A stretch of DNA of 64,000 nt from Actinomyces sp. Marseille-P3109 (lineage in GTDB: Bacteria; Actinomycetota; Actinomycetes; Actinomycetales; Actinomycetaceae), in assembly GCF_900323545.1 (NCBI RefSeq), contig NZ_OOHN01000008.1, forward strand, positions 763,941 through 827,940. Reading direction: 5' to 3'. The notes under the pieces are model-generated. The model was not told the DNA's origin, ran no database searches, and saw only the letters and a list, made by a program, of their open reading frames with translations. How positions within the stretch are numbered: position 1 is the stretch's first letter; the number at the start of each line of letters is the position of its first letter. A program made the translations under genes and the position numbers. Shown here one piece after another: positions 1 through 10,604 of this stretch.

Positions 1-549
1 TCCTCCGGCGGTGCGGATCTGACCGAAGGCACCGGACCGATTCTGGGCCTGCACCACATGGAACAGGCGCTCGCACGGACGGGCACCGCCTTGACTGCAC
101 TGCGCCCGGGACACTTCCAGGAGAAGTTCGGGGATGTCCTCGGAGCCGTTCTGCACGAGGGGGTCTTCCCGGTTTTCGCCTCAAGCGCGGACACGCCGCT
201 GCCTATGGTGGCCACACGTGACATTGCGGAGATCGCGGTCCAGGAGCTGCTGGCGGATACACAGATCAGTGAGGCTGTGGACATCGTGGGTCCGGAGTAC
301 ACGGAGCGCCAGGTTGCTCAGTCGCTGGGTGACGCCCTGGGCAAGCCGCTTGAGGTCGTACCAATCCCCGAGCCCGGTTGGATGGACGCCCTGGTGGAGG
401 CCGGCTTCGCGCCGCACGTCGCGGAGAGCCTGGCAGACCTGTACCGGGCGGACGAGCACAAGCGGCTAGGGCCGCGCGGTGATCGGCGCATCCGTGTAGC
501 CACTGACATCGACACCACGGTCCGGCACGTGCTCGCACAGGAGGCATGA
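1..549 (+). CDS. NmrA-like NAD(P)-binding SDR family protein, 3' part
   Basis: The reading frame is open from the first base, so the gene begins upstream of the window; an internal ATG at 58 is probably not the start. The visible 182 residues hold the motif around HHMEQALARTG...LRPGHFQEKF, which is typical of atypical short-chain dehydrogenases of the NmrA/NAD(P)H-azoreductase type (helix, then strand 'TALRPG', then substrate loop). The Rossmann glycine motif would lie in the missing N-terminal part. Such proteins bind NAD(P)(H) and act as quinone or isoflavone-like reductases or as redox sensors. The substrate cannot be told. The gene ends about 210 bases before phoH, on the same strand. Confidence 0.75.
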   Translation, partial: SSGGADLTEGTGPILGLHHMEQALARTGTALTALRPGHFQEKFGDVLGAVLHEGVFPVFASSADTPLPMVATRDIAEIAVQELLADTQISEAVDIVGPEYTERQVAQSLGDALGKPLEVVPIPEPGWMDALVEAGFAPHVAESLADLYRADEHKRLGPRGDRRIRVATDIDTTVRHVLAQEA

Positions 550-749
550 TCCCTCTCCTCACGTTGACAGTTCCCCGGATGACAGCGGCTCGGTCTGGCG
601 GCATCCATCTACATCGGACTGGAGACCTGAACCGGAGAAACGCCGATCGGCCCAGCGGACCCAGATGATGACGACGGCGCCTTGATGTGGTGGCGGCGTG
701 CGATTCGGCCCAGGGCGACATGCCCTCGGCGTCTTTCGGGCCAATCATC

Positions 750-755
750 TAGGAT
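750..755 (+). promoter_or_regulatory. -10 element of a probable leaderless phoH promoter
   Basis: TAGGAT lies 8 nt before the ATG at 764 and there is no good ribosome-binding site, as at many other genes of this window. No convincing -35 is visible. Confidence 0.45.
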
Positions 756-763
756 CGACAGTG

Positions 764-1976
<1,213 letters not shown>

Positions 1977-1987
<11 letters not shown>

Positions 1988-2435
1988 GGTCATCAACGAG
2001 ACCACCACCGTCATTGACGCCGCCGAGTTCGCCGAGCTGGCCGATCACGTCCTGACCGCCATGCACGTCAGCCCCGCCGCCGAGCTCAACATCATGTTCA
2101 TCGACCCCGAGCCCATGGAAGAGCTCCACGTGCGCTGGCTCGACCTGCCCGGCCCCACCGACGTCATGAGCTTCCCCATGGACGAGCTGCGCCCCGGCTC
2201 GCCCGACTCACCCACCCCCGCCGGGACCCTGGGCGACATCGTCCTGTGCCCGCAGGTCGCCGCCAAGCAGGCCCTGGCCGCCGGCCACTCCGCGATCGAG
2301 GAGATGCTCCTGCTCACCGTCCACGGCATCCTCCACCTCCTGGGCTACGACCACGCCGAGCCCGAGGAGAAGAAGGAGATGTTCGACCTCCAGCGCCGCC
2401 TCCTGCTCACCTTCCTGGCCGAGCGCGGCAAGTGA
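1977..2435 (+). CDS. ybeY: Endoribonuclease YbeY (rRNA maturation factor)
   Basis: Single-strand-specific metallo-endoribonuclease involved in 16S rRNA 3' end maturation and ribosome quality control. The signature H-x3-H-x5-H is complete (His116, His120, His126 in [11 protein letters not shown]) and would bind zinc. At 152 residues it is normal for the family. The gene overlaps phoH upstream and is followed after 7 nt by the CorC-like gene, with era next: the conserved phoH-ybeY-hlyC/corC-era cluster. Confidence 0.95.
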
Positions 2436-2442
2436 GACGCGC

Positions 2443-3729
2443 GTGACCACAGTCCCCACCGCCGCGCTCATCGCCTGCGCGGTGATCGTCCTGGCCCTGG
2501 GGGCCCTCCTCTCAGCCGGCGAGTCCGCCCTGCTGGGCTTCACCCGGGCCGCCGCCGACGACCTCATCGAGGAGGGCCGCCGCGGAGCCGCCCGGGTCCG
2601 CCGCCTCGCCGAGCACCGCAGCCGGGTCCTGGCCTCCCTCAGCGTCACCCGCGTCGCTGTCGACATGCTCGCCGCCGTCCTCATCACCCTGGCCGCCTCC
2701 GGACTCGTGCGCGCCTGGTGGCAGGTCCTGGCCCTGGCCCTCCTGGCCAACATCATCCTGCTGGGCGTCGTCGTCGGCTTCTCCCCACGCACCTACGGCC
2801 GGCGCAACCCTGCTAGCACTCTCCTGGCCCTGGGCCGCCTGCTCACCTGGGTGGATATCCTGGGCGCCCCGCAGCGCCGCCTCGTCTCCCGCACCCGCCG
2901 CACCGAGGCCGCCCCCACCGACGCCGAGACCCGCGAGGCCGTCAACGAGGACCTGCGCGAGATGATCGACGAGATCGGCGAGACCGACACCATCGAGGAC
3001 GAGGACCGCGAGATGATGCGCTCGGTCGTCGAGCTCGGCCAGACCCTTGTGCGCGAGGTCATGGTCCCGCGCACCGACATGGTCACCATCGACGCCCACA
3101 AGCCCGCCTCCGCCGCCATGCGCCTGTTCATCCGCTCCGGCTACTCTCGCGTGCCCGTCATCGGGGAGGACGCCGACGACGTGCGCGGCATCCTCTACCT
3201 CAAGGACGTCCTGCGCCGCCTGGCCGCCCACCCCGAGCACGAGGAGCTCGCCGTGGCCGGGTTCGTTCGCGAGGCCGAGTACGTCCCCGAGATGAAACCC
3301 GCCGACGACCTCCTGCGCGAGATGCAGACCGGTCGCTTCCACATGGCCCTGGCCGTCGACGAGTACGGCGGCACCGCCGGGCTCGTCACCATGGAGGACC
3401 TCCTGGAGGAGGTCGTCGGCGAGCTCACCGACGAGCACGACCCCGAGCTGCCCGAGGTCGTCGAGGTCGCCCCCGGCACCTACCGCGTCCCCGCCCGGCT
3501 CGCCCTGGACGAGCTCGGCGAGCTCTTCGACCTCGAGATCGACGACGACGACGTCGACACCGCCGGCGGTCTGCTCACCAAGGCCATCGGCCGCGTCCCC
3601 CTGCCGGGCGCCGCCGGAGACATCCAGGGCGTCCACCTCCAGGCCGAGGAGGCCGCCGGCCGCCGACGCCAGGTCTCCACCATTCTCGCCTCCCGCACAC
3701 CCGCACCCGAAGAGGACACCGATGACTGA
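2443..3729 (+). CDS. Hemolysin-family CNNM/CorC protein (DUF21-CBS-CorC)
   Basis: Membrane protein of the HlyC/CorC (CNNM-like) family, implicated in Mg2+/Co2+ homeostasis. Residues 1 to about 140 form the DUF21 transmembrane domain (hydrophobic stretches near 5-27, 60-85 and 88-110). A CBS pair follows (about 200-325, including the [11 protein letters not shown] segment), then the CorC/HlyC C-terminal domain (about 335-415). The start is a GTG 7 nt after the ybeY stop. The end overlaps era by 8 nt, so the two are translationally coupled. Length (428 aa) is normal. Confidence 0.92.
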   Translation: MTTVPTAALIACAVIVLALGALLSAGESALLGFTRAAADDLIEEGRRGAARVRRLAEHRSRVLASLSVTRVAVDMLAAVLITLAASGLVRAWWQVLALALLANIILLGVVVGFSPRTYGRRNPASTLLALGRLLTWVDILGAPQRRLVSRTRRTEAAPTDAETREAVNEDLREMIDEIGETDTIEDEDREMMRSVVELGQTLVREVMVPRTDMVTIDAHKPASAAMRLFIRSGYSRVPVIGEDADDVRGILYLKDVLRRLAAHPEHEELAVAGFVREAEYVPEMKPADDLLREMQTGRFHMALAVDEYGGTAGLVTMEDLLEEVVGELTDEHDPELPEVVEVAPGTYRVPARLALDELGELFDLEIDDDDVDTAGGLLTKAIGRVPLPGAAGDIQGVHLQAEEAAGRRRQVSTILASRTPAPEEDTDD

Positions 3730-5020
3730 CACCGCCGACCACACCGACCCCGCAGCCCGCGACGACCAGCCGCAGGTGCCCACTGACGCCTTCAAGGAGG
3801 CCTCAACCGAGCCCCTCGAGATGCCCGAGCCCGGCCCCGCCCCGGCCGGCTTCCGCTTCCCCACGGATGCCGAGCTCATGGACGGCCCCAACCCGTTGAC
3901 CGATCCTGATGAGGAGGAGGCCGACGACGAGGGCGAGACTGAGAACGATGAGGCCGATGACGAGCCCGACGGCTCCGATGTTGCTGTCCTGCTGGACGCC
4001 GACGGCTTCCCGATCCTGAACGAGGACGGCGACGCAGACGAGACTGCCGGCACCGCCGACACTGCCGACTCGACCCGCGTCGAGATCACCGTCCCCGACT
4101 TCCCCGAGGACTTCCGCGCCGGCTTCGCCTGCATCGTGGGCCGCCCCAACGCCGGCAAGTCCACCCTCACCAACGCTCTGGTCGGCGCCAAGATCGCCAT
4201 CACCTCCGGACGTCCACAGACCACCCGCCACAACGTGCGCGGCGTCATCCACAAGGACAAGGCGCAGATCGTCCTGGTCGACACCCCCGGTCTCCACCGC
4301 CCCCGCACCCTGCTGGGCAAGCGCCTCAACGACCTGGTGCGCGAGACCCTCACCGACGTCGACGTCGTCGTCTTCTGCATCCCCGCCAACGAGAAGATCG
4401 GCCCGGGCGACCGCTTCATCACCCGCGACCTCGCCGAGCTGCGCACCCCCGTGGTCGCCGTGGTCACCAAGGCCGACACCGTCACCCGTGAGGCCCTGGC
4501 CGCCCAGCTCCTGGCCGTCAGCGAGCTGGGGGAGTGGGCCGACATCGTCCCGGTCTCAGCCCAGCGCAACGAGCAGATCGACGTCCTCGAGGAGGTCCTG
4601 CTGAAGCACATGCCCCTGTCCCCGCCGCTGTACCCCACCGGCGAGATCACCGACGAGCCCCAGCAGGTCATGATCGCCGAGCTCGTGCGCGAGGCCGCCC
4701 TGGAGGGCGTGCGCGACGAGCTGCCCCACTCCCTGGCCGTCGTCGTCGACGAGATCGCCGACCCCGACGACGAGCGCGAGGTCGGCCGCATCAAGGGGGT
4801 GGGCGGGCGTCTTCAGGTACGCGTGAGCCTCGTCGTCGAGCGCGACTCCCAGAAGGCCATCATCATCGGCAGGGGCGGCCGGCGACTCAAGGAGGTGGGC
4901 GTCAACGCCCGCAAGGGCATCGAGGAGCTGCTGGGCCGCAAGGTCTACCTCGACCTGCACGTGCGCACGGCCAAGGACTGGCAGTCCGACCCCAAGGCCC
5001 TGGCCCGGCTCGGGTTCTAG
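3722..5020 (+). CDS. era: GTPase Era with long acidic N-terminal extension
   Basis: Ras-like GTPase that binds 16S rRNA through a C-terminal KH domain and assists 30S assembly. Visible motifs: G1 GRPNAGKST at residues 140-148, G3 DTPGLH, G4 TKAD, and the KH signature IIIGRGGRRLKEVG near the C-terminus. Era proteins are usually near 300 residues; this one has 432 because about 120 residues precede the GTPase core. The extension is Asp/Glu-rich (dense around residues 60-86) and probably disordered. The ATG at 3722 is supported by the 8-nt overlap with the upstream gene, but a later start cannot be excluded. Last gene of the phoH operon. Confidence 0.93.
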   Translation: MTDTADHTDPAARDDQPQVPTDAFKEASTEPLEMPEPGPAPAGFRFPTDAELMDGPNPLTDPDEEEADDEGETENDEADDEPDGSDVAVLLDADGFPILNEDGDADETAGTADTADSTRVEITVPDFPEDFRAGFACIVGRPNAGKSTLTNALVGAKIAITSGRPQTTRHNVRGVIHKDKAQIVLVDTPGLHRPRTLLGKRLNDLVRETLTDVDVVVFCIPANEKIGPGDRFITRDLAELRTPVVAVVTKADTVTREALAAQLLAVSELGEWADIVPVSAQRNEQIDVLEEVLLKHMPLSPPLYPTGEITDEPQQVMIAELVREAALEGVRDELPHSLAVVVDEIADPDDEREVGRIKGVGGRLQVRVSLVVERDSQKAIIIGRGGRRLKEVGVNARKGIEELLGRKVYLDLHVRTAKDWQSDPKALARLGF

Positions 5021-5027
5021 GAATCCC

Positions 5028-5072
5028 GGTCTCCCACAGGGGGCTGAGACCCGCCGCCGCTCCTGCGGGAGC
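5028..5072 (+). terminator. Possible weak terminator region after era
   Basis: Two short dyads follow the stop codon: GGTCTC/GAGACC (5028-5033 with 5046-5051) and GCTCC-tgcg-GGAGC (5059-5072). No T-run follows, so termination is only a suggestion. Confidence 0.3.
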
Positions 5073-5236
5073 ATCGTGGGCGGAGACGGACCGGCATAGG
5101 ACTCGCCTAGCGCTTGCCGAGGACCTGAGTATCTTGCGAAACGCCGACGGCTCGGGCTGCGAATCGGTCGCGAGCAAGGGGTGTTGTACCGCACACTATG
5201 TGTGTCTGATGCCGACTCTAGCCTGGAGGCCTACGC

Positions 5237-8200
5237 ATGACGAACACCGCCGTTCCCAGCCCGCCCCAACCCGACGCAGGCACCGCAAGACGCCGCTGCC
5301 CCGATGACCTGTGGGTGTTGGGGGAGCTGGCCGTCGCTCGAGCGCGCCGGTGGACTGACGAGTCGGCCTCCGAGCCGGTACCGCGCTCGGCCAAGCTCCT
5401 CTCCCGGATCCTGGCCGACCCCGATGGCCTGACCTTCACCACGCGCTTCGTCGACGATGTCGTGCGCCCCACGGACCTCGACGTCGCCAGTGACGCCCTC
5501 AAGCGCCTGTCCTCGGGCCGCACCGACTTCCTGCCACCCGCCCTGGCCGGGGCCATGGGCCTGGGCTCAACCGCCTCCCGCCTCGCCCCGCGCACCGTGA
5601 CAGCCGTGGCCCGACGGGTCTTCCGCGAGATCGTCGGCGACCTCGTCGTCGACGCCACCGATAAGGGCCTCGGCCCGGCGCTGGCCCGCCTGCGCAAGGG
5701 CGGGAACCGCCTCAACGTCAACCTCCTGGGCGAGGCCGTCCTGGGGGAGAAGGAGGCCGCCCGCCGCCTGGCCGAGGTCTCCCGCCTCGTGACCCGCGAC
5801 GACGTCGACTACGTCTCTGTGAAGGTCTCCGCCGTCACCGGACCGCACAACCCTTGGGGCTTCGAGGAGGTCGTCGCCCACGGCGTCCGGGCTCTCCTAC
5901 CGTTGTATCGCCTGGCGCGTGACAACGGCACCTTCCTCAACCTGGACATGGAGGACTACAAGGACCTGGACCTGACGATCGCCGTCTTCACCGCGATCCT
6001 GGACCAGGAGGACATGCGCGGCTACGAGGCCGGTATCGTCCTGCAGGCCTACCTGCCCGACTCCCTGGGCGCCATGCAGCGCCTCCAGGAATGGGCCTCC
6101 CGGCGGGTGGCCGAGGGCGGATCCCGCATCAAGGTCCGCGTCGTCAAGGGAGCCAACCTGTCCATGGAGAAGGTCGATGCGGAGATCCACGGCTGGGAGC
6201 TGACCACCTGGCCCTCCAAGCAGGCCACCGACACCAACTACAAGCGCATGCTCTCCTGGGCGATGACGCCGGAGCGCACCCGTGCGATCCGCCTGGGGGT
6301 GGCCGGCCAGAACCTGTTCGACATCGCCTTCGCCTACGAGCTGCGTGCCGCGCGCGGTGTCGAGGACAGCGTCGAGTTCGAGATGCTCTCCGGGATGGCC
6401 ACCGGTCTGCAGGAGGTCGTGCGCCGCGACACCGGCCACCTGCTGCTCTACGTGCCCGTCGTCGACCCCCACGAGTTCGACGTCGCCATCTCCTACCTGG
6501 TGCGCCGCCTGGAGGAGAACGCTGCCCCCGAGAACTTCATGTCCGACGTCTTCGACCTGGCCGCCGACGAGGCGGTCTTCGACCGCGAGCGCGACCGCTT
6601 CCTTGCCGCCCTGGCCGACCTCGACCCGGACGCCCCGGTGCCCGAGCCCAACCGCCGCCAGGACCGCCTGGCCGAGAGGGGGGCCGGCATCCGGGAGGAG
6701 ACCGGGACCCTGGAGGAGCGGGCCGGGCGCCCCTTCGTCTCCGAGCCCGACTCCGACCCCGCCCTGGCCGCCAACCGCCAGTGGGCCCGGGACATCGCCG
6801 CCGCCATCCCGGACTCCACGCGGGGCGTGGCTGAGGTTCAGGCCGGGGCCGCCCGCCTGACCACGAACGCCGAGGTCGACGCCCTCGTGGCCGCCACCGC
6901 CGAGGCAGCCGGGGTCTGGCAGTCCCTGGATCCGGCCGAGCGGGCCTCCGCCCTGCACCGGGTCGGCGACGTCCTGGCCGCCCGGCGCGCCGAGCTCATC
7001 GAGGTCGCCGGCTCCGAGGTCGGCAAGACCATCGACCAGTCCGACCCGGAGGTCAGCGAGGCCATCGACTTCTGCCACCACTACGCCGAGTCCTCCCTGC
7101 TCCTGCACGACAGCGAGCACATGGTCGGGGCCCGCTTCACGCCCGTGGACGTCACCGTGGTCGCCTCGCCCTGGAACTTCCCGCTGGCGATCCCCACCGG
7201 GGGCGTGGCCGCGGCCCTGGCGGCAGGCAGCGCCGTCGTTCTCAAGCCCGCCCCACCGGCCAAGCGTTGCGCCGCCGAGCTCGTGCGCGCCTTCCATGAC
7301 GCCGGGATCCCCGAGGACCTCGTGGTGCTCGCCCCGCTGGAGGATGGTGACGTCTCCCGCCACCTGGTGACCCACAGGGGAGTCGAGCGTGTGGTCCTCA
7401 CCGGCTCCTACGACACCGCTCGCCTCTTCCGCTCCTGGAAGCCGGATATGCACCTGCTGGGGGAGACCAGCGGCAAGAACGCCATCATCGTCACCCCTTC
7501 TGCCGACCCCGACATCGCCGTGCGCGACGCCGTCTACTCGGCCTTCGCCCACGCCGGCCAGAAGTGCTCGGCCTCCTCGCTGCTGGTCCTGGTCTCCTCG
7601 GCCGGCACCTCCGAACGCATCGCCCGCCAGCTCGTGGATGCCACCGCCTCCCTGCGGGTGCGCCTGCCGCGGTCCCTGGACTCGCAGATGGGGCCCGTCG
7701 TCGTGCCCGACGATGAGAAGGCCGTGCGCGGCCTGACCACCCTGGGACCCGGCGAGCACTGGGTGCTCAAGCCCCGCTACCTGGGTGACGGGCTGTGGAC
7801 GCCCGGCATCCGGGCCGGGGTCGTGCCCGGCAGCGAGTTCCACCTCACCGAGTACTTCGCCCCCGTCATCGGGGTGATGCGGGTGGACACGCTTCAGGAG
7901 GCCATCGAGGCGGTCAACGCCGTCGACTACGGGCTCACCTCCGGGCTCCAGACCCTGGACGCCACCGATCTGGCGATCTGGCTCGAGGGAGTCCAGGCCG
8001 GAAACCTCTACGTCAATCGCGGCATCACCGGGGCGATCGTGCGTCGTCAGCCCTTCGGTGGCTGGAAGCGCTCGGCCATCGGCTTCACCACCAAGGCGGG
8101 CGGCCCCTCCTACCTGCTGGGGCTGGGGGAGGTCGAGCCCGCCCGCCACCAGGGTGCGGGGGAGCCCGATGGCCTGGGCGAGCAGGGAACCGTCGCCCTC

Positions 8201-8818
8201 GACCCGCGCATGGCCAGCCTCTGCGACGCCGTCAGCAGCTGGCTCGACGGCGCCGACCTGGCCGAGCTGCGCCGCGCCCTGGTGGCCGACGCCTCCGCCT
8301 GGCGGACCGGCTACGGCGCTAACCGCGACGTGACGGGTCTGGCCTGCGAGCGCAACATCCTGCGCTACCGGGCGGTCGACGTTGTCGTACGCGCGGGGCA
8401 GGGAACCGCCCTGGCCGACGTCGTGCGCGTCATGGCGGCCGGGGTGCGCGCCGGCGGATTCATCAGCCTGTCGGTGGCCGACCGTCTGCCCCAGCCGCTG
8501 CAGAACGCGCTGCTGGCCGCCGGCGTCCAGGCGGCGGTCGAGGACCAGGGGACCTGGGACGTCCGCCTGGCCGAGCTGGCCGCCTCCGGAGGCCTGGGCA
8601 CACGCGTGCGGGTCATCGGCCCACGTGAGGAGGCCTCGGCTGCCCGCTGGAGCCACGCCAGCCGGGTGACCGGTGGAAGCCCCGACATCGCCCTGTACAC
8701 GGGCGCCGTGACGGCCTGCCCGCACTCCGAGCTGCTGCCCTTCCTGCGCGAGCAGGCGGTCGCCATCACCAACCACCGTTTCGGCACCCCGCTGGACCTG
8801 GCCGAAGGCCTCCTGTAG
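5237..8818 (+). CDS. putA: Bifunctional proline dehydrogenase / L-glutamate-gamma-semialdehyde dehydrogenase
   Basis: Oxidises proline to glutamate in two steps: FAD-dependent proline dehydrogenase, then NAD-dependent aldehyde dehydrogenase. The PRODH barrel occupies roughly residues 70-480 (motifs VSVKVSAVTGPHNPW, NLDMEDYKD, LQAYLPDS). The ALDH domain spans about 530-990, with general base Glu743 in LLGETSGKN and catalytic nucleophile Cys777 in HAGQKCSASS. About 190 further residues follow the ALDH domain, as in long PutA proteins. There is no N-terminal ribbon-helix-helix domain, so it should be an enzyme only, not an autorepressor. GGAGG at 5225-5229 lies 7 nt before the ATG. Monocistronic, flanked by noncoding gaps of about 220 nt on each side. 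Confidence 0.95.
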   Translation: MTNTAVPSPPQPDAGTARRRCPDDLWVLGELAVARARRWTDESASEPVPRSAKLLSRILADPDGLTFTTRFVDDVVRPTDLDVASDALKRLSSGRTDFLPPALAGAMGLGSTASRLAPRTVTAVARRVFREIVGDLVVDATDKGLGPALARLRKGGNRLNVNLLGEAVLGEKEAARRLAEVSRLVTRDDVDYVSVKVSAVTGPHNPWGFEEVVAHGVRALLPLYRLARDNGTFLNLDMEDYKDLDLTIAVFTAILDQEDMRGYEAGIVLQAYLPDSLGAMQRLQEWASRRVAEGGSRIKVRVVKGANLSMEKVDAEIHGWELTTWPSKQATDTNYKRMLSWAMTPERTRAIRLGVAGQNLFDIAFAYELRAARGVEDSVEFEMLSGMATGLQEVVRRDTGHLLLYVPVVDPHEFDVAISYLVRRLEENAAPENFMSDVFDLAADEAVFDRERDRFLAALADLDPDAPVPEPNRRQDRLAERGAGIREETGTLEERAGRPFVSEPDSDPALAANRQWARDIAAAIPDSTRGVAEVQAGAARLTTNAEVDALVAATAEAAGVWQSLDPAERASALHRVGDVLAARRAELIEVAGSEVGKTIDQSDPEVSEAIDFCHHYAESSLLLHDSEHMVGARFTPVDVTVVASPWNFPLAIPTGGVAAALAAGSAVVLKPAPPAKRCAAELVRAFHDAGIPEDLVVLAPLEDGDVSRHLVTHRGVERVVLTGSYDTARLFRSWKPDMHLLGETSGKNAIIVTPSADPDIAVRDAVYSAFAHAGQKCSASSLLVLVSSAGTSERIARQLVDATASLRVRLPRSLDSQMGPVVVPDDEKAVRGLTTLGPGEHWVLKPRYLGDGLWTPGIRAGVVPGSEFHLTEYFAPVIGVMRVDTLQEAIEAVNAVDYGLTSGLQTLDATDLAIWLEGVQAGNLYVNRGITGAIVRRQPFGGWKRSAIGFTTKAGGPSYLLGLGEVEPARHQGAGEPDGLGEQGTVALDPRMASLCDAVSSWLDGADLAELRRALVADASAWRTGYGANRDVTGLACERNILRYRAVDVVVRAGQGTALADVVRVMAAGVRAGGFISLSVADRLPQPLQNALLAAGVQAAVEDQGTWDVRLAELAASGGLGTRVRVIGPREEASAARWSHASRVTGGSPDIALYTGAVTACPHSELLPFLREQAVAITNHRFGTPLDLAEGLL

Positions 8819-8869
8819 GCCGGGCGGCGCATCAGCGCAGGATCGGAACCGAGTGGTAGAGCCAGTCAC

Positions 8870-8908
8870 CGTGCGGCGCCCTCTGCGGAACGGAAGGGGC
8901 GCCACACG
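8870..8908 (+). terminator. Hairpin downstream of putA
   Basis: GGCGCCC (8875-8881) pairs with GGGCGCC (8897-8903), extended by CGTG/CACG across one mismatch. It lies about 50 nt after putA and before the convergent MFS gene; there is no T-run. The rest of 8819-9039 shows nothing recognisable. Confidence 0.4.
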
Positions 8909-9039
8909 GCTTCGCTGGACACGTTGCTCTCCGCGCACCGGTGGACTCGCGCCAGCAGACCTCGCAGGATGCCATCACTCATCACGTAGCCAGGACGCTC
9001 GTCTCACAAGGGATCAGGTGGACGAGATAGGCGCGGGAC

Positions 9040-10476
9040 TCATGCGTCCTGCGGTAACGCCTTGGTGCGATCGGGCATGGTCACTGAGGCGAGTCCAGCG
9101 AGTCCGTATGCCACGATAGGCACCCACAGGGCGGTTGTGACGGCGTCGCGAGCATCGGCCGTGTCCTGAAGGATGCCGAAGAACATTGTCCCGGCAAGAG
9201 CGACTCCGAGCACCATGCCGACCTGACCGAAGGTGGTCAGGGTGCCGGATGCCGCTCCGGCGTCCTGGGTGGGCACCGACTCGAGCGTGATGCTCGTGAG
9301 CGGCATGATGAGGGTCATCAGCCCGGCACCTGTCAGTGCCAGCGGGGCGGTGAGGTCCCAACCCGTCAGGGACGCTCCGGCGGTCCAGACGGTCCACAAG
9401 ACCCAGGTCAGCGCAGCCGCCTGCACTATCCCGCCGAGCAGCACGGCCCACTTGCCGATCCGCCTCGTCGCGAGGATCGCCAGCGGCGTGGCCGCCATGG
9501 AGCCCAGCGCGAAAGGCAAAAGCGTGAGCCCTGCCGCCAATGCGGTGAAGCCGAGTGCGCTCTGAACGTAGTACAGCAGGATGAGCACGTACCCGCCGTT
9601 GCCGATCGACGAGAGCACCTGCACCAGCTGCCCGCTCGCAAAACCTCGATCGCGAAACAGTGGGAGCGGCAGCAGCGGGGATCCGTGAGCTTCGAGCATG
9701 CGCCTCTGCTGCCATATGAATGCGGCGATGACGAGGGGAGCCGTCGTCAGCATGGCCCAGATCCACCATGCCCACCCCGCGGCACGGCCGTCGGTGAGCG
9801 GGAAGACGACCAGGAAGACACCGAGACCACCCAGCAGCACCCCGACCAGATCGGGCCTGAGCGGATGCTCCGAACGACTCCTCGGTACGAACAGGAGCGC
9901 CGCAGCGACAAGCACGACTCCGACCGGCACGTTCACAACGAAGATGCTGCGCCAGCCCATGTCGAGAAGGTCGGCCGTGACGAGCCAGCCGCCGAGGATC
10001 AGTCCCCCGATGGCCCCAAGCGAGCTCAGCGCTCCAATGATGCCCAGAACAGGGGCGCGCTCCTCCGGCGCGAACATCACCTGCACGCTGGAGAGCACCT
10101 GGGGCACCATGATTCCGGCGAACCCGCCCTGAAGCACGCGGGCGGCGACGAGCAGGTCGCCTGTCTGCGACAGCGCTGCCCCGAGGGAGGCGAGGGTGAA
10201 TCCCACGATCCCGATCACGAAGATGCGCCGGTGCCCGAAGATGTCGCCCAGTCTCCCGCCCGTGATGAGTAGCGTCGCGAACGCGATGACGTAACCGGCG
10301 AGAGTCCACTCCAGCTGCTCCGGTGTCGCATTGAGGTCCTTGCCGATCGTTGGCAGTGCGACGTTGGTGATCGTTGAGTCCATCAGGTCCATGAACGTCG
10401 CCACCATGAGCACGGTGGTGGCGACGGTGCGTGACCTTGTGGCGCCTCGGTCCTGGGATCGTTCCTCGTTCTTCAT
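9040..10476 (-). CDS. DHA2-type MFS multidrug exporter
   Basis: Major facilitator superfamily drug:H+ antiporter of the 14-helix EmrB/QacA type (478 aa, many hydrophobic helices throughout). The first helix carries ATFMDLMDSTITNVALPTI, the motif D1-type signature of DHA2 exporters; motif A-like GRLGDIFGHRR follows between helices 2 and 3, and motif C-like segments lie in helix 5. It would expel hydrophobic or cationic compounds; the substrate is unknown. Transcribed divergently from a TetR-type regulator at 10605, with two dyads between them, so repression by that regulator with induction by the drug is likely. Confidence 0.9.
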   Translation of the reverse strand: MKNEERSQDRGATRSRTVATTVLMVATFMDLMDSTITNVALPTIGKDLNATPEQLEWTLAGYVIAFATLLITGGRLGDIFGHRRIFVIGIVGFTLASLGAALSQTGDLLVAARVLQGGFAGIMVPQVLSSVQVMFAPEERAPVLGIIGALSSLGAIGGLILGGWLVTADLLDMGWRSIFVVNVPVGVVLVAAALLFVPRSRSEHPLRPDLVGVLLGGLGVFLVVFPLTDGRAAGWAWWIWAMLTTAPLVIAAFIWQQRRMLEAHGSPLLPLPLFRDRGFASGQLVQVLSSIGNGGYVLILLYYVQSALGFTALAAGLTLLPFALGSMAATPLAILATRRIGKWAVLLGGIVQAAALTWVLWTVWTAGASLTGWDLTAPLALTGAGLMTLIMPLTSITLESVPTQDAGAASGTLTTFGQVGMVLGVALAGTMFFGILQDTADARDAVTTALWVPIVAYGLAGLASVTMPDRTKALPQDA

Positions 10477-10503
10477 GCTCTTGCCCTCTCATGACTCCAA
10501 GAT

Positions 10504-10518
10504 GTGTACGCCGTACAC
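10504..10518. promoter_or_regulatory. Inverted repeat, probable TetR operator 1
   Basis: GTGTAC-gcc-GTACAC is a perfect dyad with 6-bp arms in the 128-bp gap between the MFS gene and the divergent TetR gene, as expected for a TetR-family operator. Function is inferred. Confidence 0.6.
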
Positions 10519-10529
10519 GTCGATCGTGA

Positions 10530-10540
10530 GTACACTGTAC
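10530..10540. promoter_or_regulatory. Inverted repeat, probable TetR operator 2
   Basis: GTACA-c-TGTAC is a second dyad sharing the GTAC core with the first and centred 24 bp from it. TACACT (10531-10536) inside it could serve as a -10 toward the regulator gene. Confidence 0.5.
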
Positions 10541-10604
10541 GCATGTGTCGTAGTCGACGCAATCCGGTCCCCGGCGCAACGGCGAGGAGAGAAGAGGAGA
10601 GAAA

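Noticed and set aside
2512..4794. 760-codon minus-strand open frame opposite corC and era
   Set aside because: Antisense shadow of well-supported plus-strand genes; no motifs, biased composition.
5897..8938. 1013-codon minus-strand open frame opposite putA
   Set aside because: Gly/Val/Gln-rich antisense shadow of putA with no domain; stop codons are rare in this frame because of the GC-rich codons of putA.
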